DNA of 64,000 bases, taken from NCBI GenBank assembly GCA_965116625.1, contig OZ220717.1:2542001-2606000 (forward strand), written 5' to 3'. The position numbers were made by a program, and so were the translations under genes. The DNA is from VXNE01 sp965116625 (GTDB lineage Bacteria; Pseudomonadota; Gammaproteobacteria; Pseudomonadales; Azotimanducaceae). Position 1 is the stretch's first letter. The number at the start of each line of letters is the position of its first letter. Positions 52,717 through 60,246 of this stretch are shown in pieces. The notes beneath the pieces were generated by a model. That model saw only the letters and a program-made list of their open reading frames with translations. It made no database searches and was not told the DNA's origin.

Positions 52717-52743
52717 CGGGCACGCCGTACTTGCGCGTGCCCG
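52717..52743. terminator. Hairpin between convergent genes, possible two-way terminator
   Basis: CGGGCACGC and GCGTGCCCG form a perfect 9-base stem around a 9-base loop. It lies between the SnoaL-like gene and the convergent repeat-protein gene. The plus side is followed by ATTCTCT only, so termination strength is uncertain. Confidence 0.4.
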
Positions 52744-52784
52744 ATTCTCTACTGCGGCAAGTTGCCTGGGCCGCGCATTGAACT

Positions 52785-54308
52785 TCAAGGACTACCGGAG
52801 GCAACCGAACGCGCGGAATCCTCCCGAGCCTTGCCCAGCATCACGTAGACCCGTCCCTGGTGCCGCATCGTCAGCCAGTGGGCCTTGCCTTCCTTGTAGA
52901 GCCTGCCGATTGAATCTTCCCAATAGGGCAATTGCTGCTTTGCCAACTTTTCCAGGTATTCGTCGCTGGGCATCTCTATTGTGACGCCCTCGGCAGCCCG
53001 CATGGCAATGATCTCTTCGTAAAGCTTGCGCTGCGATTCCAGCGTGGGCCTGGGCCTGGGCGGATAGCGGCCGGGGTCCTTGCCGGCACTTTCCACCTCG
53101 TTCACCGACTCCCATTCCCACGACAGCTCATCGCTGAACTCGCCGCCGTTCACTGTCGCCACGCTGGCACCGATGATCAGGTCATTGATGCCGTCCGCGT
53201 TCCAGTCGTCCACGTAGACGCGCTGGCCACTGCCCGGAAAGGCCTTGGCGCCCCCGCCGGCGGGTATGAGGTCGATTCCCGGTTCGAAGCGGTGGCCGGC
53301 CGGTGTCTTCACGCCGCGGAAGAACGACACGGCGCGGCTCCCGGGCTCACGATACGAATCCGTAACCAACAGATCCAGCACACCGTCCTGGTCCCAGTCC
53401 ACCGCCAGCGGACTGGTGTGCCCGTCTCCAGACGGCGTAAGAAAGTCACCACCCCGGGCGTACCGCTTCTGGAGTTTTGTGTAGGGACGGGTCATCAACG
53501 GTTGACCGTTGATGTCGAGCAGCAACTCGCGCTTCGCGAAGCTCGGGTTCTTTGGGTCGCCGACGTTTTCGCTGACCCGCAAGCCGCCAGTGCCGCCAAC
53601 GATCAGATCATGGTCGCCGTCCTCGTCGAGGTCACCGAAAGTGGCGGAGGTGTATACCCAATACATGAACGAGCCTATTTCACCCACCTCGCCCTCGAAC
53701 GGCACGAAATCAGGATTGCGCTCGGCTCGGAATTCATTCATTTCAGGGTCGCCGGCGTCCGCCGGATCTCCTTCCTGGGGGAGCGTTTCGCCTGGCATGA
53801 AACCATCGGGACTCCCGCGGAACCACGTCACCTCGCCCGGATGGTACTGGCCGGTGATCATGTCCTGGTAGCCGTCGTCGTCCAGGTCGTAGAACATCGG
53901 CGTGAACCCGATGCAGCACCACTGCGGAACCTCCATGATGGTGCCCTCGGTGTCCCGCGCCCATTCGAATTCCTCGCTGAATTGCGGGTCCGAATCGGTT
54001 CCCGTGTTCAGGTAGACCCGAATCGTGGAGCCGTCGGCACCCATCGGAAAATCTGAGGAATTTGTTTCGAATTCGCCAACCAAAAGGTCCCGTTTGCCAT
54101 CGCCGTTCCAATCCCAGAGCGCTGGCGCCGCCAGCCCGTGTTTCTCGGTCAGGACCGGCCCCTCGCCGGCCATCACCATGAAAGGATCACTGAGCACCGG
54201 CGCGCCGGGAATGTCGGCGGGCGTCAGTTTCGGAAAGCTCATCTCGTCGGCGCCCGCCGCCCCTGACAGAAACATGGCGGCTACGGCGATCAGGCCAATC
54301 CTGTGCAT
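52785..54308 (-). CDS. Exported FG-GAP/VCBS-repeat protein
   Basis: 507 residues with a signal peptide (MHRIGLIAVAAMFLSGAAGA). At least five calcium-type propeller units are visible: WDWNGDGKRDLLVG, YDLDDDGYQDMITG, GDLDEDGDHDLIVG, VDWDQDGVLDLLVT and DDWNADGINDLIIG. Each is a D-x-[DN]-x-DG loop followed by a short strand, as in integrin-like beta propellers. The C-terminal ~100 residues are helical and charged. Likely a secreted or outer-surface binding protein; ligand unknown. It is downstream of metG on the same strand with 85 bases between. Confidence 0.85.
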   Translation of the reverse strand: MHRIGLIAVAAMFLSGAAGADEMSFPKLTPADIPGAPVLSDPFMVMAGEGPVLTEKHGLAAPALWDWNGDGKRDLLVGEFETNSSDFPMGADGSTIRVYLNTGTDSDPQFSEEFEWARDTEGTIMEVPQWCCIGFTPMFYDLDDDGYQDMITGQYHPGEVTWFRGSPDGFMPGETLPQEGDPADAGDPEMNEFRAERNPDFVPFEGEVGEIGSFMYWVYTSATFGDLDEDGDHDLIVGGTGGLRVSENVGDPKNPSFAKRELLLDINGQPLMTRPYTKLQKRYARGGDFLTPSGDGHTSPLAVDWDQDGVLDLLVTDSYREPGSRAVSFFRGVKTPAGHRFEPGIDLIPAGGGAKAFPGSGQRVYVDDWNADGINDLIIGASVATVNGGEFSDELSWEWESVNEVESAGKDPGRYPPRPRPTLESQRKLYEEIIAMRAAEGVTIEMPSDEYLEKLAKQQLPYWEDSIGRLYKEGKAHWLTMRHQGRVYVMLGKAREDSARSVASGSP

Positions 54309-54393
54309 GGTTCACAACTCCATAGGAGGCTCAAGTTGACGGCGATTGTGCATGGTCCGGCTTACTGGAACATTACGGATTGACAACCGACCG

Positions 54394-55869
54394 CTATTCC
54401 TTCGGAAACAACACGACGGCCAGCCGCTCGCCCCGACGTGCGCTACTCGTGGCCCCCTGTATTCGGCTTGCTGTTGTCGGCAGGAAAGGGGTCAACGCTT
54501 CGGCGGTGCTTTCCAGGACCGTCAGGAGATCGTCGAGCACTTCCTGCAGGCCAAGTTCGTCACCGTTTCGGGCGAGCGTCCAGGGCTCACGGCGACTGAC
54601 GAACGCGTTCGCGGCGTCCACCAACCGCCAGATCGCGCGCAGGCCCTGATGAAGTTGAAAACTCTCGACCGCGGCGTCGATGGTGCGAGGTAGACGGTCT
54701 GCCAGTTCGCCCAGTTCGGGGTCGCGCACGTGGCCGGGTAACTCCATGCCTGGTCGAACCAACCCCAAGGTGCGAGACAGCAGGTTGCCCAGACCGTCTG
54801 CGAGTTCCGTCCGGTAAACCTCCGCCAGGCGCGCGTAGCTGAAGTCGCCATCTTCGGTCGTGCGCACGTGGCGCAGCAGGTAGTAGCGCACGGCGTCGGT
54901 CCCGTGTTGGGCCACCGCCTCACCCGGACCGATGGCATTGCCCCGGGACTTGGCGATCTTGATGCCGTCCACGGTCAGGTAGTCGTGGATCCTGACCTCG
55001 GTCGGCAAGGCTACGCCAGCAGAGAACAGCATGGCGGGCCAGTAGACCGCGTGAAAGCGCACGACGCCCTTGCCAATGACGTGGATTCGCCGCGCCGCGT
55101 GTGTCCAATAGCGCGAAAACAGCTCTTCGTCGTCACTGCCGTAGCCGAGCGCGCTGATGTAGTTGCCGAGCGCATCGAACCAGACATACAGGACCTGGTC
55201 CGGATCGTCCGGAACCGAAATCCCCCAACCGTGGGCCCGTTCACGGCTGCGTGAGACGCTGAAGTCGTGCAGGCCGCGATCGATGAACTCGAGGATCTCG
55301 CGCTTGCGCTTGGCGGGTTGGACCTGCAGCGCATCCGTCTCGATCAGTTTCCTCAACCGCTCCGCGTAGCGGGACAGCCGAAAAAACCAGTTCTCCTCTT
55401 CGACCATCTCCAGCGGCGCAAGATGCTCCGGGCAGGCGCCGTCGACGAGTTCCCCGGGTTCGTAGAACTGCTCGCAACCGACGCAGTAGAGGCCCCGGTA
55501 GTGGCGCCGATAGAGGTCACCGCTCGCCATGCAGCGTTGCCACAACTTCTCGACGCCGACCGCATGGCGTGCTTCGCTGCTGGTGCGGATGAAGTCGTCG
55601 AAGGACAGGCCCAGGGTCTCCTTGAGCGACCGGAATTGCTCCGCGTGCGACGCAACCCAGTCCGCGACGGGCATGCCGGCGTCCTGCGCCGCGCGCACGT
55701 TCTTCAGGCTGTTCTCGTCACTGCCGGTCTGGAACCGGACTTCGAATCCCTGCCGCCGGTAGTGCCGCGCCATCGCGTCCGCGATCACCAGTTCCTGGGC
55801 GAAACCCAGGTGTGGCGCCGCATTGACGTAGGGAATGGATGTCGAGAGGTACAGGGTCTGGTCATTCAT
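54394..55869 (-). CDS. metG: Methionyl-tRNA synthetase
   Basis: 491 residues from the ATG at 55869; a start nine codons further up would lie in the terminator T-run and is rejected. It is a class I synthetase: HLGF in place of HIGH (20-23), zinc-binding Cys residues in YCVGCEQFYEPGEL and ACPEHL, KIAKS in place of KMSKS (DGIKIAKSRGNAIGP), and a helical anticodon-binding domain. It lacks the C-terminal tRNA-binding appendage of longer MetG forms. It charges elongator and initiator tRNA-Met. A leader peptide gene, hairpins and a terminator precede it, suggesting attenuation. Confidence 0.95.
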   Translation of the reverse strand: MNDQTLYLSTSIPYVNAAPHLGFAQELVIADAMARHYRRQGFEVRFQTGSDENSLKNVRAAQDAGMPVADWVASHAEQFRSLKETLGLSFDDFIRTSSEARHAVGVEKLWQRCMASGDLYRRHYRGLYCVGCEQFYEPGELVDGACPEHLAPLEMVEEENWFFRLSRYAERLRKLIETDALQVQPAKRKREILEFIDRGLHDFSVSRSRERAHGWGISVPDDPDQVLYVWFDALGNYISALGYGSDDEELFSRYWTHAARRIHVIGKGVVRFHAVYWPAMLFSAGVALPTEVRIHDYLTVDGIKIAKSRGNAIGPGEAVAQHGTDAVRYYLLRHVRTTEDGDFSYARLAEVYRTELADGLGNLLSRTLGLVRPGMELPGHVRDPELGELADRLPRTIDAAVESFQLHQGLRAIWRLVDAANAFVSRREPWTLARNGDELGLQEVLDDLLTVLESTAEALTPFLPTTASRIQGATSSARRGERLAVVLFPKE

Positions 55870-55896
55870 CGTCGTGGTCTCGTTGGAAGCAGGCAC

Positions 55897-55932
55897 AAAA
55901 AAGCCCGGGCCGTCGCAAGGACGGCCCGGGCT
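55897..55932 (-). terminator. Intrinsic terminator between leader peptide and metG (attenuator)
   Basis: On the minus strand a perfect 13-base-pair stem (AGCCCGGGCCGTC/GACGGCCCGGGCT) with a 5-base CTTGC loop is followed by six T. It lies 28 bases before the metG ATG. No other minus-strand gene precedes it except the 31-codon leader, so its purpose must be premature termination in front of metG. Confidence 0.8.
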
Positions 55933-55947
55933 CTGCGTTTATCTACG

Positions 55948-56010
55948 ACTTAAATCGGCTCGGACTTAAGTGTCAGGGCAGGGGCTCACCTTGCGCGGGA
56001 TGGCGCAAGG
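55948..56010 (-). promoter_or_regulatory. Two hairpins upstream of the metG terminator
   Basis: Hairpin 1 (55989-56010) has a perfect 8-bp stem CCTTGCGC/GCGCAAGG and a 6-base loop inside the leader peptide gene. Hairpin 2 (55948-55971) pairs ACTTAAGTC with GATTTAAGT (one G-U) around a 6-base loop and covers the leader stop codon. The right arm of hairpin 1 can pair over 7 bases with CCTTGCG in the terminator loop, a possible alternative structure. Confidence 0.6.
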
Positions 56011-56061
56011 CATGCACATGGCGATCGCGGGGTGGGACCCGGTTTTGCAGTTGCGGTTCAT
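55966..56061 (-). CDS. Putative metG leader peptide (31 residues)
   Basis: Starts MNRNCK and contains three Met and four Cys, with AMCMPCAIP in the middle, ending in SPCPDT and TAA. The Met15-Cys16-Met17 codons lie directly upstream of the left arm of hairpin 1, so a ribosome waiting there for charged tRNA-Met would cover that arm. No strong ribosome site is evident, though TATGCT at 56078-56073 could be a -10 box, giving a very short leader. Role inferred from position and codon content. Confidence 0.5.
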   Translation of the reverse strand: MNRNCKTGSHPAIAMCMPCAIPRKVSPCPDT

Positions 56062-56277
56062 GGGTTCACTCTAGCATACGAGGGTCGGCCAGACTGGCGG
56101 GGCGGCATCAGGAATCTGCCGCCGTCGAGGCGTGTCGCGATTGGACGGACATCCGACTTGGTGTTGTCGGACGGTCTGCGACCTTGGGGCGGTCCGAGCC
56201 ATCCTCCGCGCGGCTTGATTTGCCGTTCGCAGCCACATGTACTCGGATAATCCCCTGCTTGACGAAACGGAGAAGTC

Positions 56278-56919
56278 ATGGACTTTGATGTCGAACGCCT
56301 CCTCGGCGCGGTGGAGCGCACAGTGTCCTCGCTGGAGCGCGACGGACAGGCCGCTCGCGCGGTCACCCTCGCCCGTGGCTACGCGACGACGGTGGATGAC
56401 CTCTGGGACGCCGTGACAAGCGCGGAACGAATCCCACGCTGGTTCCTGCCGGTCAGCGGCCGCCTCGAACTCGGCGGTCGCTACCAACTGGAGGGCAACG
56501 CAGGCGGCACGATCACGCACTGCGAGCGTCCCTCGTATCTCGGCCTGACGTGGGAGTTCGGCGATGACGTGAGCTGGGTGGAGGCGCGTCTGCGTGGCGA
56601 TGGTACCGGCCGCTCGCGCCTTGCGATTACGCATACCGCGCTGGTGTCGGACCACTGGCACAAGTTCGGTCCCGGTGCCGTCGGCGTAGGCTGGGAGATG
56701 GGCTTGCTCGGGATGGAACTGCATCTTGCGCGGCCGAACGAACCCAAGTTGGACGAGGCGACATTCCACACGACTCGTGACGGAAAGGCGCTCCTTGTCG
56801 GAAGCAGTGCGGCGTGGGGCAGGGCAGCCGAGGTAGCGGGAACGGACCCCGACGTTGCGCGCGCAGCGGCGCAGCGTACGGCGGCCTTCTACACGGGCGA
56901 CACGGTCGCGCCGGATTGA
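56278..56919 (+). CDS. SRPBCC (AHSA1-like) domain protein
   Basis: 213 residues with CGGAGAA upstream of the ATG. The START/AHSA1 fold is visible as TTVDDLWDAVTSAERIPRWF, then GRLELGGRYQLEGNAGG, ERPSYLGLTWEFGDD and TRLRGDG-type strands with the long C-terminal helix WHKFGPGAVGVGWEMGL. These proteins bind hydrophobic ligands in a deep cavity and many are of unknown function. A tail of about 50 residues beyond the domain is Ala-rich. Its stop overlaps the next small gene in TGATG. Confidence 0.85.
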   Translation: MDFDVERLLGAVERTVSSLERDGQAARAVTLARGYATTVDDLWDAVTSAERIPRWFLPVSGRLELGGRYQLEGNAGGTITHCERPSYLGLTWEFGDDVSWVEARLRGDGTGRSRLAITHTALVSDHWHKFGPGAVGVGWEMGLLGMELHLARPNEPKLDEATFHTTRDGKALLVGSSAAWGRAAEVAGTDPDVARAAAQRTAAFYTGDTVAPD

Positions 56920-57041
56920 TGCACGCTTTCGAGCGCTACGTCGTCCTGCGGTTGCTGGCCGAAGACCTGGGGACGCGCCTGGACGCGGTGTTCGATCAGG
57001 TCGAGCGGGCATTGGCCCACGGATTGAAATCGGTGCCGTAG
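56919..57041 (+). CDS. Small hypothetical protein coupled to the SRPBCC gene
   Basis: 40 residues (begins MHAFERYVVLRLLAEDLG) with an amphipathic helical pattern. The ATG overlaps the SRPBCC stop in TGATG, which implies translational coupling. No domain recognised. Confidence 0.45.
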   Translation: MHAFERYVVLRLLAEDLGTRLDAVFDQVERALAHGLKSVP

Positions 57042-57103
57042 CTATTGCATCGCCTTGTTGCCATTGCCGACGTTAACGCGGGAACGAATCAAGTGCTTTA
57101 TGC

Positions 57104-57349
57104 TTGACGGCCATCGGAGCAAATCCCCGACACGTGGTACAAGAGACAACAGACATCGCAGAAAAGATGGCTCGGCTTGTATCGGCCACGGAGCGCTCTC
57201 GTACACGGCCTCGCCCGCAACCGCGCCTCTCCCGCGGAGAGGAACTCAAAGCGGTAATCGAACTCGCCGAGTCCTTCCCCATGCGACGGCGTACGCCCTT
57301 GAGTTACCCCGTATTGAAGCGTCTGATCAAGTCGAACTCATCGGGATAG
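57104..57349 (+). CDS. Hypothetical protein preceding a truncated nucleotidyltransferase-like gene
   Basis: 81 residues from a TTG; a GTG at 57134 or ATG at 57167 are equally possible starts. The N-terminal part is helical and polar, the middle basic (RSRTRPRPQPRLSRGEEL), and the end reads AESFPMRRRTPLSYPVLKRL. It lies four bases before the remnant at 57354, the spacing of a two-gene unit, and may be the intact small partner of that gene. No recognised domain. Confidence 0.5.
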   Translation: MTAIGANPRHVVQETTDIAEKMARLVSATERSRTRPRPQPRLSRGEELKAVIELAESFPMRRRTPLSYPVLKRLIKSNSSG

Positions 57350-57353
57350 CGGC

Positions 57354-57509
57354 GTGACCATCGGTCTGATCGAGAAGGTCGGTGCCATCCACAGTGCCTT
57401 GACGGAGGCCGACCTGCCGCATGCGTTCGGAGGCGCGCTGGCATTGGCGTGGTGTGTCGGTGACCCCAAGGCAACGATGGGCGTGTTCGAGCGCTGGACC
57501 GTCTTGTAG
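57354..57509 (+). pseudogene. Truncated nucleotidyltransferase-like gene
   Basis: The 51-codon frame encodes LTEADLPHAFGGALALAWCVGDP, the usual opening of minimal nucleotidyltransferases (L-x-x-A-x-I-P-H/Y-A-x-x-GG-x-A-x-x), then loses the expected DID metal-binding strand and ends in GVFERWTVL and a stop. The sequence after the stop does not resume the domain. It is likely a deletion remnant of a toxin- or resistance-type nucleotidyltransferase. Confidence 0.55.
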
Positions 57510-57559
57510 AGACCGGACGTGCGTTTCGCCGTGACCCGACTGCGTGTTCGGGTACGCAT

Positions 57560-57578
57560 TAACGATAAAGTACCGTTA
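57560..57578. promoter_or_regulatory. Candidate operator upstream of the HTH gene
   Basis: TAACGATA and TACCGTTA form arms matching at 7 of 8 positions around AAG. TATAAA (57589-57594) follows in the same AT-rich stretch. HipB-type antitoxins usually bind such dyads at their own promoter. This patch is much more AT-rich than its surroundings. Confidence 0.45.
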
Positions 57579-57612
57579 TTAAAAGGGCTATAAATGTACT
57601 ATTTCATTCCTT

Positions 57613-57987
57613 ATGAAGAAGAGAAGCATATCCCCCCGCGCGGCTTCCGCTCTCCGCAACCTGGGACATGGGATTCAACTGGCTCGCCGCCGGCGGCGCA
57701 TCCGGCAACGAGACCTGGCCGCGCGCATGGGCGTGTCCGTGTCGACGCTGCGGGCCCTGGAGTCGGGCGAACCCGGTGTTTCGATGGGGAGCCTGGCCAT
57801 GGCATTGCTCTCCTTAGGGATCCTGCCCCGGCTTGACGACCTCGGCGATGCGGCCCAGGACGATATCGGATTGCTCATGGACATCGACGCCCTCCCGCAA
57901 CGAGTCAGGTTGCAGAAATCCCGCGCGGTAGCGGAAGAGGGCGGCGAATTGCCGGAGTCGTCCGAACCCAAGGGCATCCTGCTGTGA
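57613..57987 (+). CDS. XRE-family helix-turn-helix protein, HipB-like
   Basis: 124 residues. The Cro/C1-type helix-turn-helix covers residues ~17-75 (IQLARRRRRIRQRDLAARMGV, then STLRALESGEPGVSMG). The C-terminal half is acidic and Ala/Glu-rich. HipB-like antitoxins look like this and are followed by hipA in a GTGA overlap; here a GTGA overlap does follow, but the next frame is only 26 codons long. It may now act as an orphan regulator. Confidence 0.75.
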   Translation: MKKRSISPRAASALRNLGHGIQLARRRRRIRQRDLAARMGVSVSTLRALESGEPGVSMGSLAMALLSLGILPRLDDLGDAAQDDIGLLMDIDALPQRVRLQKSRAVAEEGGELPESSEPKGILL

Positions 57988-58064
57988 ATGGCGGGTACGT
58001 TGTCGCGACTCTCGGTATACAGCAGATTGGTGATTTCGAAATCGCTCGATCAAGGTCAGCTTGA
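57984..58064 (+). pseudogene. Possible HipA remnant
   Basis: A 26-codon frame in GTGA overlap with the HTH gene, encoding MNGGYVVATLGIQQIGDFEI. This resembles the NG-x-x-V-G-x-L opening of HipA kinases and then stops. Very short, so the assignment rests mostly on position. Confidence 0.3.
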
Positions 58065-58088
58065 TCCGGCGGTCCCCGCGGGCGAGCG

Positions 58089-58403
58089 CTACAGGGAGGC
58101 CAAGCGCTCGAACGTGTCGGGGTACTTCTTCGTCATGAGGATCAGGGCTGCGGCCGAATCGGGCGGGGACGACCTGCCCTGCTCCCAGCGTTCCACGGTC
58201 CGGACGGGGACACGGATCATATGCGCGAACACCGCCCTGGAGACGTCGAGCCGGTTGCGGATATCGCGGATGGCGTCCGGCGTGAGTTGGGGGAGTGGCC
58301 GGGGTTCGACGCGCACGGTTCGCAGTGTGACCTTGCCGGTGTGGTGCTCGCCAATCTCCCGGAGACCGTCGAGAACCTCGGCTGCGATGTTGCGTTCAGT
58401 CAT
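58089..58403 (-). CDS. HigA/NadS-like helix-turn-helix antitoxin
   Basis: 104 residues. The helix-turn-helix is in LTPDAIRDIRNRLDVSRAVFAHM followed by VPVRTVERWEQGRSSPP, a pattern shared by antitoxins encoded after HigB/RelE-type toxins. The start ATG overlaps the stop of the toxin remnant upstream by 8 bases. The antitoxin looks intact although its toxin is truncated. Confidence 0.82.
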   Translation of the reverse strand: MTERNIAAEVLDGLREIGEHHTGKVTLRTVRVEPRPLPQLTPDAIRDIRNRLDVSRAVFAHMIRVPVRTVERWEQGRSSPPDSAAALILMTKKYPDTFERLASL

Positions 58404-58530
58404 TGTCGATTACCTCCACGGCCTTTCGCCACGCGTCGCGCTCGGCGGCAGTCAGATCGTCCTTGACGCCCTTGGCGTATACGGTGAGCAGATAGATGTG
58501 GTCGCGCTTCGATGTCTCGATGAACAGCAC
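58396..58530 (-). pseudogene. C-terminal remnant of a HigB/RelE-type toxin
   Basis: A 44-codon frame from a GTG reading FIETSKRDHIYLLTVYAKG, then LTAAERDAWRKAVEVI, the characteristic end of HigB-type toxins that are normally about 110 residues. The upstream frame closes at a stop five codons before the GTG, and the expected N-terminal half is absent in all frames. It precedes and overlaps its antitoxin as in intact loci. Confidence 0.65.
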
Positions 58531-58631
58531 GATGGCGACTATACGCTATCGGCGTACCTTGGCAAAAGCCGGAGCGGTTCGATGTCGGCATCCTCGCTGA
58601 ATCAGCGATAGCCTCCGAACCAATGTCCCTG

Positions 58632-58949
58632 TCACGGGACGGCTCGTACCTCCAGGTGCACCCCCTCGCGCTCCTGCAGGCACCTGATGATCTCGAAGAG
58701 ATTGCGGGCCTGGGGATTGCCATGCGGACCCAGCATCCGCATCACGCTCTTTGGCGACTTGTCGATCAATCCGCCGAGTGCCTGAAACCCGATGGTAGCG
58801 TTGATGTAGTCGCGGAGGACCGACTTGCCGGTCTCCACGTCGCCGTCGAGAAGACACTCCACGCCTTCCTCGAGAAGTGCTGTGCGAAAAGCTGCGTCGC
58901 GTTCTATCCGCGCCAGAACGGTCTCCTTGAAGTCACGGGTCAATGGCAT
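58632..58949 (-). CDS. Antitoxin/regulator of the addiction-module antidote type
   Basis: 105 residues from the ATG at 58949. The pattern MPLTRDFKETVLARIERD, then LLEEGVECLLDGDVETGKSV, LRDYINATIGFQALG and DKSPKSVMRMLGPHGNP is that of the XRE-type antidote partnered with RelE/ParE toxins. The start overlaps the toxin remnant by 17 bases. The antitoxin looks whole. Confidence 0.78.
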   Translation of the reverse strand: MPLTRDFKETVLARIERDAAFRTALLEEGVECLLDGDVETGKSVLRDYINATIGFQALGGLIDKSPKSVMRMLGPHGNPQARNLFEIIRCLQEREGVHLEVRAVP

Positions 58950-59067
58950 CGTCTCGACCCTCCCGCCGTCTGCGCTGCCGGTACTGTCGCCACAGGTTCT
59001 GAGCCGCCTCGATATCGCGTTGCTGACGTGCCTTGTCGCCGCCGCCAAGGAGAAGGGTACAATATCC
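58933..59067 (-). pseudogene. C-terminal remnant of a RelE/ParE-type toxin
   Basis: On the minus strand this frame reads CTLLLGGGDKARQQRDIEAA then QNLWRQYRQRR, the typical end of addiction-module killer proteins. Upstream the frame runs into the promoter region of yefM and no toxin N-terminus is present. Second truncated toxin in 700 bases. Confidence 0.6.
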
Positions 59068-59096
59068 TGTACTTGATCGTTGGATGGGGTGTGCCA

Positions 59097-59387
59097 ATGG
59101 CAACGGGGCAAGTGCTGAACTACACAGAAGCGCGCCGGAATCTGAAAGCCTTGATGGATTCAGTTATCGAAGACCGGACCGCCGTGACGATCACGCGCAC
59201 CACGAGCGAACCCGTGATCATGATGGCGAAGACCGAATACGACGCCCTGATGGAAACCCTCCACTTGATTCGTTCCCCCCGCAACGCAGATCGGTTGCGA
59301 GAGGCCATCGCGGAGGTGGAAAGGGGCGATGTCGTCGATGCCGAAATCGTCGATGGGGAAGTCCGTGAACGGCCCCCGGAGGGGTGA
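59097..59387 (+). CDS. YefM/Phd-family antitoxin
   Basis: 96 residues. MATGQVLNYTEARRNLKAL is the DNA-binding beginning of Phd/YefM proteins; TITRTTSEPVIMMAKTEYDAL and ETLHLIRSPRNADRL complete the fold, followed by an acidic end that covers the toxin. The ATG has TGGGG upstream. Its GTGA overlap with the YoeB gene couples translation. Confidence 0.9.
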   Translation: MATGQVLNYTEARRNLKALMDSVIEDRTAVTITRTTSEPVIMMAKTEYDALMETLHLIRSPRNADRLREAIAEVERGDVVDAEIVDGEVRERPPEG

Positions 59388-59650
59388 CCGATCAGTTACA
59401 CATTGCCTTCGCTCGACGGGCGTGGGAGGACTACCAGTACTGGGTCCAGAATGACCGCAGCGTGGCGAGGCGGATCGCGCGACTGATCGACGAGTGCGTT
59501 CGGAATCCGTTCAGCGGCATCGGAAATCCGGAACCGCTCAAACATGAGTTCGCCGGCTGCTGGTCGAGGCGGATCACCCAGGAACACCGACTCGTGTACA
59601 AGGTCGAGGGCGGCCGGTGCTTGATCCTGCAGTGCCGATACCACTATTGA
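59384..59650 (+). CDS. YoeB-family toxin (ribosome-dependent mRNA interferase)
   Basis: 88 residues, full length. WEDYQYWVQNDRSVARRIARLI opens the RelE fold; catalytic Glu in GNPEPLKHEFAGCWSRRI, Arg in EHRLVYKV, and the invariant end ILQCRYHY with the catalytic His. YoeB cuts mRNA in the ribosomal A site. It follows and overlaps the YefM gene, so this pair appears functional, unlike the two loci next to it. Confidence 0.93.
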   Translation: MTDQLHIAFARRAWEDYQYWVQNDRSVARRIARLIDECVRNPFSGIGNPEPLKHEFAGCWSRRITQEHRLVYKVEGGRCLILQCRYHY

Positions 59651-59693
59651 CCATCCTCTCGCCCAAGGCACGGGCGGCCTACTGGCTCCTTAT

Positions 59694-60194
59694 CTACTTC
59701 AACTCGTCCGGTTCCCCATCCCAATAATCGAGGCTTTCGCCCCGGCGACCGATGAACCTGAATCCCGTTCGGCTACCGGCCCCGAACTTGCCGCTGTCCG
59801 GATACTCGCAGACATCCGCATCCGAAACGCTGGAAATGGCGAGGTACTTGAGGGTTCCTGCGCCTGTGTTGATCAACTGGTGGGCGAACTCCGGCCCGCC
59901 TTTCGGCGCCCCGAGAACGTCGCCGGCTCCCACGCTGTAGCGGCTCTCGCCGAATCGGTAGTCGCCCTGTCCCTCGAGAGTGACGAACATCTCGTCCACG
60001 ACGTGGTGGACATGGTAGGGGCAGGAGGACTTCCCAGGCGGAACCTCGATGTAGGTTGCGCCCAGACGTGTCAGTCCGAGGCCCCTGGCCACGCCTGCCG
60101 CGTCCGAGGACCGATAGGCGTTTCCCCGCTCAAAGGGTTTGAGCGGCAGGGCACCGAGGCTGACGACCGGTTTGGGATCGGTATCGGTTGGCAT
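59694..60194 (-). CDS. Cupin-domain protein
   Basis: 166 residues. The double-stranded beta-helix carries both cupin motifs: PYHVHHVVDEMFVTLEGQGDYR with the metal-binding His residues and Glu, and GDVLGAPKGGPEFAHQLIN with the second His. The C-terminus (DYWDGEPDELK) and the YIEVPPGKSSCPYH approach resemble small secondary-metabolism or sugar-related cupins. Function unknown. It stands alone between YoeB and a divergent pair of small genes. Confidence 0.83.
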   Translation of the reverse strand: MPTDTDPKPVVSLGALPLKPFERGNAYRSSDAAGVARGLGLTRLGATYIEVPPGKSSCPYHVHHVVDEMFVTLEGQGDYRFGESRYSVGAGDVLGAPKGGPEFAHQLINTGAGTLKYLAISSVSDADVCEYPDSGKFGAGSRTGFRFIGRRGESLDYWDGEPDELK

Positions 60195-60246
60195 GTCTGG
60201 CTCCAGTGGGGTGCGGATTCATGGGTGAACGGGAGGTGGTCATGAC

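Noticed and set aside
56032..56250. Plus-strand frame antisense to the metG leader
   Set aside because: No domain and it is antisense to the attenuator; the next real plus-strand gene starts at 56278 with a good ribosome site.
57594..57836. Frame starting at ATG 57594 with a good upstream AAAGGG
   Set aside because: It overlaps the HipB-like gene in another frame and encodes no domain, while the frame from 57613 gives a clear helix-turn-helix.
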